Positions 12,600 to 25,465 of a stretch of 64,000 nt of DNA are shown in pieces. Under the pieces are notes generated by a model. That model saw only the letters and a list, made by a program, of their open reading frames with translations, made no database searches and was not told the DNA's origin. The DNA lies in contig CM072862.1 of assembly GCA_036937835.1 (NCBI GenBank), positions 22,027,001 through 22,091,000 on the forward strand. The letters are read 5' to 3'. The first letter of the stretch is position 1, and each line of letters begins with the position of its first letter. Origin of the DNA: Pampus argenteus. Lineage: Eukaryota; Chordata; Actinopteri; Scombriformes; Stromateidae. The translations under genes and the position numbers were made by a program.

Positions 12600-13048
12600 G
12601 TGAGTTACACGCCAGCACTAGTGTGGCTCTATGAATAGTAACTTCTGTTGGTCGTTTGTCCAGACATTCATGGCTCCCAGAGGATGAATCCAAACACTCT
12701 TTCAACATGCGTCAACATGAAGTTGACGTTTTTGTGTTTTTAAGTGAAATGTATCAAAAAACTATTTGATGGATCGCCATAAAATTTGGTTAAAAAAAAA
12801 AAGTAAATTATAAAATCTTTGGTCGTTCTTTAACTTTTCATGTAGCGCCATCATCAGGTCAAAATGTGTCCAGCACTGCAACACTAGTAACGTTCCCATC
12901 AGCCTCAGCTAAGCTTTGTGTTTGGCGCTAATTAGCAACTTATTGTCAAAATGTTTAAAGCATTTTAGCATTAGCATTAGTAGCTGAAAGCACCACTGTG
13001 CCTATTTACAGCCTTACAGAGCCACTAGCATGGCCGCCAACTATAGTT
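12600..13048 (+). repeat. Dispersed teleost repeat
   Basis: Several blocks are typical of one widespread teleost repeat. They include 'CCAGAGGATGAATCC' near 12676, 'GATGGATCGCCATAAAATTT' near 12770, 'TAGCGCCATCATCAGGTCAA' near 12843, and a TTAGCATTAGCA-rich end followed by AGAGCCACTAGCATGGC near 13018. The order is intact. The family name is not known to me. A shorter relative of its GCTAA-rich end seems to recur near 23300-23420. Confidence 0.5.
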
Positions 13049-13049
13049 T

Positions 13050-14434
13050 AACACTCTTTATCGTCTACTGTAATAGCCGTGTGTTGTCACGGCCATTTTT
13101 TTTTTTTTTGTTAAAGTCTTAGTAACATGATTGCCATTCATGAAGTCAACTACAGTCTCCTGAGAAAAACAATTCTCACTTGAACTACTCTTAAAATCAG
13201 CACAGTAAAAGAGAAAAGCTGCAGGAAAAATGATCTCTTCAACATGTACACTGTTAAGAGTAAAATCCATCAATCACAACTTAACAGACCACAGTTCAAT
13301 GAGCAAATTAGTTGTTTGTACTTTTGTATTGCTTTGTAATTTCATACCCTTCTCTTCTCATGGGGAGATACTACAGTGAATTTAATTTAATTTGTTTTCA
13401 TGTGATTATTTATACTATTTCACGGTAACTCGAGGTAATTCTCTGTAACATTTTGCAATCGAATTACGAAAACTCAACATTTTGTGATGGATTTTTATTT
13501 GAGTCACAAGAAGAGCTAGAGCATACTAGAGCCAATTGACCTCCTGTGGAAACAGCAGATTTCATTGTTAACTGTCCTTTTCACTTCTTTAATATTTCCT
13601 CCTCTGTGTCTTTATAGTTATAACAATATGCGCTATGTCTGAGCAGTGACAATTTCCTCACTGCTGGAAAAGTCTTACCACTTTGTCTTTATCGTTTAAC
13701 CTGAACAAACAAACAAACAAACAAAGCTGCTCTAATGTGACCATGTCTGTAGCTCTGTAAACCACAGAAATGAAAAAGAAAATGCCAATTCAGTCATTTG
13801 TGAGAAAGTCCAGAGGCCTGTCCAGGTTGCTGTTCGACTTATCATCCTAAGTCATCATCCTATCCAGACCAACAACTGCACCAACTACCTCAATTACCAA
13901 ACTATAATAACTGGTGGCAGTGCAGCGATGCAGAAAACTCACTTGAATGTCTGTTTCTCAGAGTATAATGTTTGTTTGTTTTTGTTTTTTTTAATTTAGT
14001 GCTGATGTAAGATGACATACAGCAAGCAGCACGGTGGTTGGCCTCTGCACAATAATACGTAGTTTGAAAGCAAGTAGTCGTCAGTGAGTCTCCATAAGCT
14101 CCTAAAATAGACGCTGACAGGTCTCCTTTTGGCGAAACTGTGCACCATATAACATATGCATCCACTGAAAAAGTGCACAGACTCAAATGGTGATGGATTG
14201 CAACTAAAAAAGCTGAGTTTTCATTCAGCTGTCAGGATGAGCTGCCAGCTTCAGCAGTTCTGTATAGCCTCTTAGAAAAATGAGCAGGTTTATGGTAATT
14301 GCTGTGGAAGTACTAAAGGGATACATACTCTAACAAGTATAAGTGAATTGTTACGATTTGTTTTATGTTTTAATTTGCATATAATCACCTGGAAAATAAG
14401 AATCGTTGTGCTTTTGTTACAATAGAATGAGCCC
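13050..14434. other. Intergenic spacer
   Basis: No gene or clear repeat recognised. An AAAC microsatellite (CAAACAAACAAACAAACAAA, near 13706) is the only simple repeat of note. Confidence 0.5.
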
Positions 14435-14606
14435 TTTATATCTAGGCCTACATAGGGAGCGGTGTCAGTACCCTGACACCGCTCTGTCCTGGCTGCCTGA
14501 TACGTTTTGCACATTCATAGGTGGTTAGGGTTAGTGTGAAGGTTAGGGTTAAGGTTATGTAGGTTATATAGGTTATGTAGGTCACCTATGTAGGTCTAGA
14601 TATAAA
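14435..14606. mobile_element. Short element with 22-bp inverted ends and internal hairpin (MITE-like)
   Basis: The left end (14435-14456, TTTATATCTAGGCCTACATA...) and the reverse complement of the right end (14585-14606) agree at 21 of 22 positions. Directly inside the left end lies a perfect 12-bp hairpin with a 4-nt TACC loop (14457-14484; arm GAGCGGTGTCAG). The right half carries degenerate telomere-like GGTTAGGGTTA words (about 14523-14560) and GTAGGTTATATAGG units. No coding capacity. No convincing target-site duplication was seen, so transposition is inferred from the ends alone. Confidence 0.6.
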
Positions 14607-17600
14607 CACAACAACCAGGCACTGACAAACAGGTCCTCTTCCACACAGCCCACCATGTTGATCTTACTAAATCCTACACACTAGTCCTCAAATGCACAAA
14701 ATGATATACATTACATTACATATTATTACAACAGCTTAGTCAAATTAATGTTATTGAACTTTGAACTGCTTATGATAAAGTATTATACCTGTGAAGTGCT
14801 TTCTATTGACATTTCCTCAAATATACAGGTCTTTTTTCACAAAATGTGTCATTTCATATTTAAAAGTCTAAAATCGTTATCTACAATCTTTAATCTCTGA
14901 ATCGTTTGTGTTGTTAGCTTCATGGAAGATTTGTCTGCATTGATTTAAAGTGATAATAGGAGATTTACATATTTTAGGATAAACACCTTTGATACTTTGG
15001 TTTTTAAAAAACTTGTTTTCTGAACTCCTTTTTTTTTTCTTCTTCACTTTGTCCGCTGGTTAAACGGAGCTTCCTATGGGGGAGAAAGAGGGCTAAAAAA
15101 ATACTTAAAATAAAATAAACACATCGCTGTTCTTTCTCTGTGTCTGGCTGCAATGTTCTACTTAAAGTAAATTAAAGAACACCGGAAGCCATAGCACATG
15201 AATCTTTTATGACCTTGAGGAGGCAGACAAAGTGAAAGACAAAAGAAGCTCTGCTCATGGTGCACACTGACATTCAGATCAATCAAATGTCGGTCAGACA
15301 GACTCATCTCTGTGAGGAATCTGAGACTCGGTGCCTTTGAGGAGAGCATTGAGGGCTAAAACACTGTTGCTGAATGCAAACAGTGTCAGTAATGACATAC
15401 TAATACTACAAGTTTCTTTACTGACCTGCAGAAATGAATGATGTGATAAAACAGTTTTGCATGATATAAGTGGTGATTCACATATTCGACTGAGAATTGT
15501 ACTTTATAATGTGAACATAAATAACATTTAAGCAAAGAATATAAACATAGAGTCGCATAAATATGAGATTATTTGACTTTGGTGCAGAGAAGCGGCTCGC
15601 TTGAAAGGTCTTTAACTAGGACATTTTTGCATTGGACATCTCTGGATTAGTGAAGTGAAATATTTATTTGTTTGATTGTTTTATTTATTGTTTCATTCAT
15701 TTTTCATAAAGAGTTAGAGTGTAATGTGATGCTCAGCTCACAAATTGTTTCTGATGTATAAAGAAAAGATGGTCTGTTGATGTTTGGTACAAACTTAAAT
15801 TATGAACATATTATTATCTAATAAAAAAAAAACAACTAGTGTAGAGCCGAAAAGAGCACATTTTCAATAAACATCTCCATAACACACAGTTACAATATGA
15901 TCAGCTAAGCAAGTACAGTCACATAGATACTGTAGCTCATCTTGCTCAGTCTCAGTCTAATTATTGGGTATTTGTAACCTGTCACACGCTTGTCAAACAG
16001 TAACTGAATCCCTCAGTCACACCTTTTTGATTCCTGTTGATAAATCAGTTTCAGTGCACCACTTAGAGATCTGAAACAGGACAGCTTGCAGGCAATTAAA
16101 TTTCAAAGCATTTTACTGTATCTAGGCCTTTTATCAGTTATATCCCACGGTACCTTGTGTGTCAAAATTAGCATTTGATTATTTCCCTTTGCTCTCCTTC
16201 TTTTATTATAGCAACGTAACTTTATCGTTCTCAAGGACGAGGAGATTGTAAATTAGCAGTCTAAGTAACAAACTATTATCAATTCAAATGCTCTCTGTGG
16301 GCTTTTTGTGTATATTATGAAACAGTGAAACCGCTCTTTATTAGTGCAAATGATATGCCACTCAGCAAGGCTTAGTGTATAGAAAACAGAGACTCAAATC
16401 ACTGAGTGACTTCCAGAGTTTAGAAAGGAAATAGTTAGACGTTGTCACATAGACGTAGCCTCATAATTTAATACGAATGTCTGCTTTACGTCTTCATCCA
16501 CAGTGAGACCTCCCCTCTCTCCCGCTATCTCTGTCCACACAGCCACTGTCACTCAGTTCATTTTTATTTTCTTGTGCCTGAGGTTGATATCAGATATTGG
16601 AGAGCCCCACATTAAAGCGGCACGCCTGCTCTCCTTTTTCCAAAAGTCAAAATGAGAAATGGACCGAGAATACGAATAGCCATAGATCAAATGAATGTTA
16701 GAGGTTTTCGAGTGCCTTATCTCACTCACTCAGTTTGGAGTTGGCGCATGCTACAAAGACCCAGAGAGAGACAGAGAGAGCGAGAGAGAGAGAGTGAGAG
16801 AGAGGGGAATATGGCCTCATACATCCTCCCAGCTATCCCCCGAGCTGCAGTGGAAACAGGTACATCTGCAGTACATTCCAGTTTGCCTCCAATATTTCAT
16901 TATATTTCGATAGCTTGTTTTAAACCTATTTCTGTTTTCTATTGCTTTATTTTTCCCCCCACCCTCAGCTGCTAGATATTTTAGACGAACGTTCATCCAA
17001 GCCTGTGACTCCAGTTCGTGCAGCATTTTTAAGGAGGGGAATTTGATTTATAAGACAGAGCATTGAGTCCACTAATCCGTATTTTCTGCTGCTGTCGTTC
17101 TGGAAAGATTTCTGACAGGTATTAAAAGTAAGCGTTTGAAGTTCTTTTTTAAATAGCTTCAGCAAGTCCACATTTTCAGCTTGGAGGTAAGTAGACTTTG
17201 AGAGTTTGAGCCACAGAAAACAGCCAGAAACCCCCTTAGCTGTGCTGTGTTTAATCAGCCTTTTTCAATTGTTTTTTTTTTTTTTTTTTTTTTATAGTGA
17301 GCCTGTTAATTTCCATAAAATATCAGTTTTTCCTCTGTGGGTGGAATATGATAGAGATAGCTGCTACTGATTCTCAACCAGAAATGTGATTAAGCTCTGA
17401 AATATTCACTGTATTGAAGAACCCTCGTGGAGTCTTCACCAAAAGCAACTCACATATTCTCTTTCTGCTTCGAAATGCATCTGTTTAATCCCAAATTCAG
17501 ATTCCTGGGTAGTTGGTTTTTGGCAGCAATACATCTTCCTTTCAACAGTGATAGATATTATAGTGACAGAATATTTCTCTGCACGAAAGGGAATGACTGT

Positions 17601-18204
17601 ATTTATATGCTGCATGCATGTTGAGTGGAGAAATGAGCTGTGAAGTTACATTTTCTTAACATTTCAGTCTGCTTTCAGTCCCATTAACCTCACACCTGTC
17701 ATCACTGTAAATCATCTGATACAGTGCATGAGTTAATAGGGTTATATAGTGTGTTTCCCACTATTCCTATAAGGTTTTTGTTTTCCTTCGACATATATAT
17801 ATGCTTACAGTTCTCCTAAAATATCATCTAAAACATCTAAAATACATAATGACATAATGCAAAAGGAAACTACCTACTGCAGGTCTTTAAATGTAGTGTG
17901 TCACAATACTTTTTTTTGTTTTTTAAATATTTAATCAAATACCCTGTTGAATGTTTTATACATTGATTTGGAAACTAAAACCTCTCATTATAAATTCATT
18001 GTCTCATTGTTCCTCGTCCTTTTCAGTAGCTGTTAAAAAACACTTTCAATAACTAATATAAAGTTTCTTGGCAACGATCAGCACACAACACTGAAAACAA
18101 AGCTCCACATAACATTGTCCTCCCACGTTAGTATCATACAATGTTTTAGAGAAAACAAATGTCACGTGAGGTTTCTTTGTTTTATAATATACAGTATGAA
18201 TCTT
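14607..18204. other. Intergenic spacer
   Basis: No gene recognised. It includes a purine-rich AGAG/GAGA tract at about 16762-16806 and a T23 tract at about 17271-17293. The stretch 16500-17170 has less biased composition than its flanks and could hold a regulatory element, but nothing specific supports that. Confidence 0.45.
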
Positions 18205-18325
18205 GGAGAATTTTCGCACCCATACATTGTAAGTCCATTATGAAGGGATCTTCTAATGGCCAGTATGAACAGGATGAATTATGGCAAGAAAAAAAACCTA
18301 TTTCAGTGTTGATACCGGTACTGTC
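18205..18325 (-). repeat. Dispersed repeat family R1, copy 1 (inverted)
   Basis: On the minus strand this reads CTTGCCATAATTCATCCTGT, then TCATACTGGCCATTAGAAGA, then CCTTCATAATGGACTTACAA. The same order of blocks occurs in direct orientation at 18891-19210 and at 44478-44735. Confidence 0.7.
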
Positions 18326-18890
18326 TTTGAAGCTGTGCCAAAAATACCAATAGACCAAGGTGAGTCTATATGTATTGGTTTTAGTAAGTATGCTGGACGA
18401 TAACATCTTACATATTGCAGTCTTGCATCATGCATAAGATGTGGTATCAGCACACTAAAGAGAGGGAAATGTCTCACTTTGATGAAATATCCTCTTGCAC
18501 CCTTCTTGCAAAAGACATTAGAAGAAGAGCTTGAAATTGCACTTCATGTAACACATTTGAGAATTTTAACAGAACTCTGCCTGGTGAGGAAACTCGCTGA
18601 AATACATACACAAAGATCGAAACTCATCTATTGAAGGATGATGAATTAAGGGGCTGCACAGGACAGGATACCAGGAAATACATCATAAAACTAAAATCAT
18701 ACATCATTCAGGTGGCTGTAAAATTGTGGAATTAGCCAGGATCAATATAAACTGTCACTTACATTTTCCAACAACAGTCATTATGAAGAGGAAATGTCAC
18801 TATAATGATTGTTGAATTGATTAGAATTGTTCAAAAATTATAATAACAATATGTGAACTTGACAGAATTGCTTTTCTGAGGACCCAAGGA

Positions 18891-19210
18891 GCTTAAAGGA
18901 TAAGTTCATAATTTTTCAAGCCTGTCTTAAAACTACAGCCAGGTGCCCACATGAACACTGGAAGAGGTTTTCCTCACTGTAATCATTCCTCCTGTTCATA
19001 CTGGCTATTAAAAGATCCTCTTCAAATGTGCTTTCAATATGAGTGATGGCCAAAATCATCATCAGTCATTTTGTGCAAAAATGTATTTAAAAGTGTATCT
19101 GAAGCTTATATGAGGCTTCAACAGTCTGAGGTCGTCATATCAAGTGGATATCTGCCACATTTACAGTCTTTTTGTGCACAAAATTCCTCTTTGTGTTTCC
19201 CTGTGGTAGA
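18891..19210 (+). repeat. Dispersed repeat family R1, copy 2
   Basis: Longest of three copies in the window. It starts AAGGATAAGTTCATAATTTT and contains TCATTCCTCCTGTTCATACT, GTGCAAAAATGTATTTAAAA and 'ATGAGGCTTCAACAGTC'. These blocks recur in the same order at 44478-44735. It is a common teleost interspersed repeat of unknown class to me, and noncoding. Confidence 0.7.
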
Positions 19211-19672
19211 AATATACTAACAAAAAAATAGGAACTTTGGCTCTAACAAGACTGAAATGTCTACTTGATTTGAGTTATATATTATATTATATTATATATA
19301 AAAGTATTAACTAAACTTTTAAATATATTTTTGCACAGAAGGATGCTTCTGGATTTTGTAGCCAATCACATACATACAGCTCAGCTTTTTAAATTCACCC
19401 AACAAGCAGTTAATATGAAGGACATTATTACCTAAATAACATAACAAACACACACATTCACTTGCCTGCAGAGAAGCAGGACTTACAAATACAAAGAAAA
19501 TTGTATTTGCCATATTTATACATTTTATAATTACTCACATTACTCACAATTTGTGAGTGTACTTTTGACATGAGCTTAATAGAATGTAAAAACATGAAAA
19601 TGCATCTTTTTATGAACTGATATTTATTTTAATTTAACAAACACTGTATTTGCATTGTAGCAGTCAACACAA

Positions 19673-19745
19673 TTTAGATTAGATTCAACTTTATTGTAAT
19701 TGAACAAATGCAAGTAGTTAATGAGATGCACTTGGTGGGTTACTG
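19673..19745 (+). repeat. Probable retroposon fragment
   Basis: TTAGATTAGATTCAACTTTA followed by TTGTAATTGAAC resembles a frequent teleost retroposon end. It is short and diverged, so the assignment is weak. Confidence 0.35.
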
Positions 19746-20039
19746 TTCTTTGACCCTTTTGATTACAGTCATAACACTGGTCTCATTTAAAAGGTGAATC
19801 TTTAATTTTTACAACTAAAAAGTTAGAATGAGTATAAATGCTCCTGAAAATAATGCCACCAAGGCATAAATTACTATGAGCTTACAAGACATGCAAGATG
19901 TATTTATACAGATACAAGTATATCACTTATATATCTATATAAGTGACTGATTTCACACAAAAGAACGATCATTTGATTTTTATTTCGTTTTATATGTCAT
20001 ACTCAAATCTTTTCCAGAATGCACTGACAGCACAGCTTA

Positions 20040-20110
20040 GCTCCAGACGGCTATTTTGATTGGCTCGTAGATATCTCTGAAGTATCGTCCTATCTCGCGA
20101 TACTGAAGAT
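20040..20110 (+). promoter_or_regulatory. glce: glce promoter candidate
   Basis: Just upstream of the inferred first exon lie an inverted CCAAT box (ATTGG, 20059-20063) and a TCTCGCGA element (20093-20100). TCTCGCGA is a palindromic motif enriched close to the start sites of TATA-less vertebrate housekeeping genes. CpG density rises from here to about 20580. The precise start site is inferred. Confidence 0.5.
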
Positions 20111-20324
20111 CCTTCCCAGTGAGAAGCAGATCCTGAGCTGAAGTCAGACGCTGTTGTGGCTGTGAAGCAGTACAGTCAGACAGTTAGAGCTCTCCGGTTG
20201 AACCGTGATTCAACCTGAGGTTAACCACGAGTCTTTTAAACTAACCAACCGACAGACAACTGCCACTACTACCGGCGTCCCCTGAGCAAACTCCGGTGCT
20301 TGTACCATACCTTTACTCCTCCAG
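20110..20324 (+). other. glce: glce exon 1 (5'UTR)
   Basis: This noncoding first exon is inferred from promoter signals upstream and an excellent donor, CCAG|GTAAGG, at 20324/20325. It contains no ATG, as expected for a 5'UTR. The left boundary is approximate. The next plus-strand gene signal downstream is glce, and human GLCE also begins with noncoding exons, which supports the link. Confidence 0.55.
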
Positions 20325-23300
20325 GTAAGGCTGCTAACGTTACGTCTTGTTGGTTCCCTCTGTCTAGATTCTCATATGCGCAGCTAGCTGATAGATTCAC
20401 AGTTCTGTTTCCAGCAAAGCGACATTTAAATCCCACCTCGCCTTGTTTCCTCTCCTGTAAATATGTTATCCTCGGGAAACACTTTCCCGTCAGGTCTTTA
20501 TGACAACCTCCAGCCGGTCGGCTTGTGTTAACGGAGCCAGAGGAGGAGGACGCAGGAACTTCAAAGCTCACTGTTGACTCTGTCTTAGCTTGTATGCTAA
20601 CGGCACATCTGCTTAGTATAAACTAGCTGTTTGCGGGCTCACTAGCTAACTGACAAAACACTAACGCTTCTTGATACTATTGTCCTATTGTTGGAGAGAG
20701 GTTATGATGTGATGGCCTTAGTTTGAATGTGTGTGTAAATGGACGAGGTTAAGAAACTGGACAAACTTAACTTGGGCAGTTAGCTTTCAGTTGGTCTCCA
20801 CTAAAGAAATGTTTTCACCAAGACGCTGAAGTTAACTTCCGATTCTGGGGAAAGTTAAAAAAGCTCCTCCAGGCATGTATTAAGATGTATAAAAATACTG
20901 TCCTTCTAGCAATAAGCTATGTCTGATATGGGTTTGATACAAAAAAGTATAATTAACTGACACAAGATGTATCCTATTTTATTGAAAAGTCAATTTTTAG
21001 TGTGTGTGAGCTGTTCGAGTTTCCACATCACACTTGTGTATGTTGAATACTGGACCAGGATTGATCCGTATTCATTGTGATGCCACAAATTGTGCTTGTG
21101 GACCAACCCCTTGAAAATTGTGTATCCAATGAGCACAAGATGTTTGGATGTTTTGAGCTTCACTGTGCAGAATGATGTATGTATGTACAGAGTTTGACAC
21201 GGAAAGTTTTCACATTCATCTGTTTGAAAGTGGGTTAAAATGGCGATAATCTAACAGTCTTTTAGATAATGTCCCTTTTCAATGTGCAGAAAGTTCTCCA
21301 TCCTCCAACGCCATTTCCTCCCACGAGCACCACACATTCCTTCCACCGTCCTGTTATCATAAACTGAAGATAAACAGACAAAAAAAACTTAATGTCCCAT
21401 TGTGCTTTTATGGGTACAACAATAACGGATGCAGTGACATAATGTTTACTTCTTAGTGGCTGATGCTGACCTTGAGAGCCCGTTCTGCCTATCCATAGCA
21501 CTCCTTTACAATCCAGTCCTTTTGTGTTTTAGTAGCTACACAGCTGCTAACAGTGTGTATTGTTAAGATATTTTCACTAACATGGGATTATGTACTTACC
21601 AAAAATGAAAAAAATAGAATAAAATTAAAGTAGAAAAAATTTATATATAAAGGTATATGCAAACTAGTACAAATGAGGGTGGAAGGCATCAATGTAAATG
21701 GAGGGCATTGGTTTCACTGTCCCAGATTACAAGCATTGTATAAACTGCACAAAAAGTGACTGTCTTGCAATATTACTACCTAAAAATGTATAGAACGATG
21801 CATCTGTATTGATGTTACAATTTACAAGCATAGAAATATACAGTATAAATGGAAAATGAAAAGGGAAAACAGTGATTTCCTTTTTTTTTTTTTTTTTCAA
21901 GCTTGACTTGCGGTGCTTACATCTCTGCTATTCTGCACCCTGCAGTTTGTGCGATCTCTGAATTAAGAGTATTCATCATAGGCAACAGTATTACAGTGTG
22001 TCCTGGGCCTTCCCATAACAACAAATAACCCAACGCCTGTGGTGACAAATAGCCAGTTGAATGAAAGGAGTGGGTTGAACAGATTTTCTTTTTATGGCTG
22101 GTTTACGGAGGTCAAGTTTCAGATTGTTATGATGAATGTTGTACACTAGGTCGACACTGCAAGCTGCAATGATTTAAGTTTCATATTTCATACTAAACCA
22201 CAGGTTTTAACAAATAGTGGAAGCCTACTAAATACCTTAAAGAGCCAGCTGAAACATGTATAAATGTTCCCTAAATTCCATCTTACTAATCACATGCCTA
22301 CCTCTATGTACGTCCACATGCGTGTATATACAAGTACGTGCGCAACAGGAACTTGGTTATAATCAGTGTATATATATAATATTATGGTAAATAACTGCCA
22401 GTAATCAGAGATGTATGAATGTTGAGGACACCCTCACACACTTATCATTCCACCTACTGTAATTAACCTTTAAGTTCAGTATATGAATTTGAATGCAAAA
22501 GTTAAAAAAATATTGGTAAAGTCTGTGTAATGAGGTTGAAAAAAAAAAGGTAGTCAGTGGAGCCTTAGTTAAGATAATTTAAACATTGTAAATGAATGCT
22601 TATGTACCTGTATCATTTATTCATTTCTGAAATATGAGGTGTATTTACAGACAAAACTGTCAATTGTAAATCATGCAATGATGGTAATCATTCTGTTGTT
22701 CTCCCGGCTGCCAGCATGGCAAACATCTCCACAACTTGCAGTCAGCTGCTGTCTGGTCTCATTTGGTGCTCTAAATTTAAGCAGAGAGGCATTGGAGTAA
22801 AGCAGATGCAAAGCAGAGTTTCCTCTAGTGGAAAACACCCCTATTTTAGAGGCAGAAGTGAGGAGAGGCAGTTTTCATGATATGACTACGACATGAATTT
22901 TTACGTATATGTTCAATATTACTCTTCATATTTTGTTGCTGTTGTTAAGATGTTGTCTGCTGGCCTCCATACATCAATCTGTGAATTACTGTGAACTAGA
23001 CTTGGACGACTGAAGGAATATATGGGCTGTCAGCTGTTATAATTTCTTTTTTTTTGTGTGTGTGTGGATGTGTGTAGGGATGTTTTTTTTTGTTTTCTTT
23101 TGTGCAATTGTACTGAACTTGAGGATGAAGTTGGCAGTATAGCTGTGAACATAGCAGTTCAATGTGTGTGTGTGTGTATTACTGCCTGATCTCACAGTGA
23201 CATAGTCAACGTCCAGCATTAAACTGACTAGAGAAAATGTATGCTAGCCATGAAGCAAATTTTACTTTTGTTAAACTTGCATCAAACCCATTTGCAGATC

Positions 23301-24354
23301 CTGTTTTTAAGTCGCTAACACTTAGCAGTAATTAGCGTCACAGCTAACAATCTTTTAGATCACTGACATTTTTAGCACAAGTCGATAAAGTTTAACATAG
23401 TGACAATTAGCATCACAGCTAGTGGACATTTTCTATAGCTAAATGCTGCAAATGTGTACAGTTGAGGCTATTTGGTGAAAGGGAAGTGAAAAATACCTGC
23501 ATAGAATACTTGGTGTAAGTATTATTTCTATTTAATGGGATAAGAAATTTTTATGTGTTTTGGTGTATGGTTTTGTAGCAAGGAGAGAGATTCATAAATG
23601 CACCAACAAAGATGTAGAAACAAAACCTTGTTCCACAGCGTGTGGCTTTGTGCTATTTTTGAGTGGTGGCAGATTGCAACAACACTGACAGAAGTTGGCA
23701 GCTTACTAATCAGGACACAGAGTAGATAGAAATCTCTAGTAAACAGACAATATCATATATCACACATACATACATAGACTCATAGATGCAGTATTGGTGC
23801 TGTTTTTAAAACAACGTTTAATCTTTATTAAACATAAAGTCATATCTGGCTCTTTCTGCTGAATTTTGGCAGAGGCCAGAGTGCAGTTTTCTGTCATTCT
23901 GCTGTGATTTATTGTTGATGTAAGCCATTTCACGTTCCTCTCTGATGAGTTTCTTTAATCGCCACCTTTCCCCACAGTGTCCTTGTGGCTGAACTTCTCT
24001 CTTTCCGTTTCAAATAGTCCATTTGAAAGGATTTGATGTGCGCAGGACAGAAAGCTAATAGTGTATTTATATCGAACACGCAAGTTTTAACATTTGCATT
24101 TGCACTGCGACGCGGTAGCAAAGTAGAAACCAGATTTACTTAGTAATACTTTTCTATCCTTAAACCAACTACTGTTGTGAATCTGAATCATTACGATATG
24201 AATTATGCAGCTGCTTATAAAGGATATTGTTCCTTATAATTATACTGTTCAGAATAAGTCTGAACATGCTTTTTCAGTAGCAGCAAGGTCTAAGGCCACA
24301 GCCAGACCGACTTTTACAGGTTTTTTTTAAGGGGATCATCCTCATTTTAAGGGT

Positions 24355-24443
24355 GTTGTATTGCTTTGTAGATTGTAAAGTCCCCTGAGGCAAGTTTGCG
24401 ATTTGTGATATTTGGCTATACAAAAAAATAAATCAACTTGACA
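24355..24443 (+). repeat. SINE-like 3' end
   Basis: TTGTAAAGTCCCCTGAGGCA followed by 'GCGATTTGTGATATTTGGC' and TATACAAAAAAATAAATCAA, ending CTTGAC, matches a frequent teleost retroposon 3' end (consensus remembered as GATATTGGGCTATATAAATA). The upstream part is not defined. Confidence 0.5.
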
Positions 24444-25329
24444 GCAGAGGTGCCAACACCGAGTGCTGTAAACGTACATTCCCGGTAGATTTCTTTATAA
24501 TATGAACACCCTATTTCTATACATGATTGTTGCGACGAAGGACAAACTAATTGCGGTGATCGCTTTGCAGCATTGTACAATGCGGTCTAAACAACTGTGC
24601 TGTGTTTTAACATGTGATAGACTTTCAAACTCATGGATTTATTAGGCTAATCAAATTGGACTTCATGGATCGGGTTTCACCTTCTCACCAGCACCTGTAA
24701 CACAACCCCACAAACGCAGCCCATCTGCGTCGCTGTAATGCAATGCTGTTTTTGACCTCACCCGCTCAGTTCAGGCCGGTTGACATTATTGTTTATATAT
24801 AGAGATTATTCTGATGTCTGCATGACAATTGGCTGTCTGTAGCTTCTAAAGCATATTTTTTTTATTTTTTGTTTTGTTTTGTTTTGAGCAGCATCAGATT
24901 TCAGCTTCAGAAACCTTCCCTGCTTTGGACAGCTGATGATGTAACAATGCTTATCATATTACATGCTTGGCTCTGCTAGTAACTGCCATCGTGATAGGAT
25001 GTCTGCTGATGTAAGTGCTTTGTCTCCCCTTATTATGTTGATTTCTGTAAATTGTGCTGCCAGCTAAAAAGTGTAATTTTCCGTATATTGTCTAATCGAC
25101 TAATATTGATATATTTTAAGATGATGAAACACTTTTTTTTTTCTCGTTTGAAGCTTGAAAGCAAATGTAACATTTATTTTCACCTGTGTTTAGAAGACAA
25201 CGCTCATTTTCTCTTGATGCTTTCCCGTCCGTTTACACCAGCAGTCAAAAAAGAGATAATGCTGCCAATCCTTTGTTTTATTGTCTTCTGTGGTGTCCCG
25301 TAGAATCAGTTTGAACTCTGCAGTGGTAA

Positions 25330-25465
25330 AATATACAGCTGCAACTAAAGGTTATTTTAAGTATTGATTAATGTGCTGATTATTTTTGTTTTTATCATGT
25401 CTATTAAATGCCAGAAAATAGTAAAAAAAAAATGTCCAACATGAAGATATTCATTATTGGGAGTT
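25330..25465 (+). repeat. 'ATTAATCGATTA' repeat fragment
   Basis: Contains GCTGCAACTAAAGGTTATTT, GTATTGATTAATGTGCTGAT and 'ATGCCAGAAAATAGTAAAAA', the standard left portion of a widespread teleost non-autonomous repeat. Related copies occur at 30234, 32322, 32466 and 38110. Confidence 0.5.

Noticed and set aside
14523..14560. Interstitial telomere (TTAGGG) array
   Set aside because: Only a few degenerate units, contained within the inverted-repeat element; not a telomeric array.
16652..16975. 107-codon plus-strand ORF with an RERERE stretch
   Set aside because: The charged stretch comes from an AGAG purine repeat; the rest has no family resemblance.
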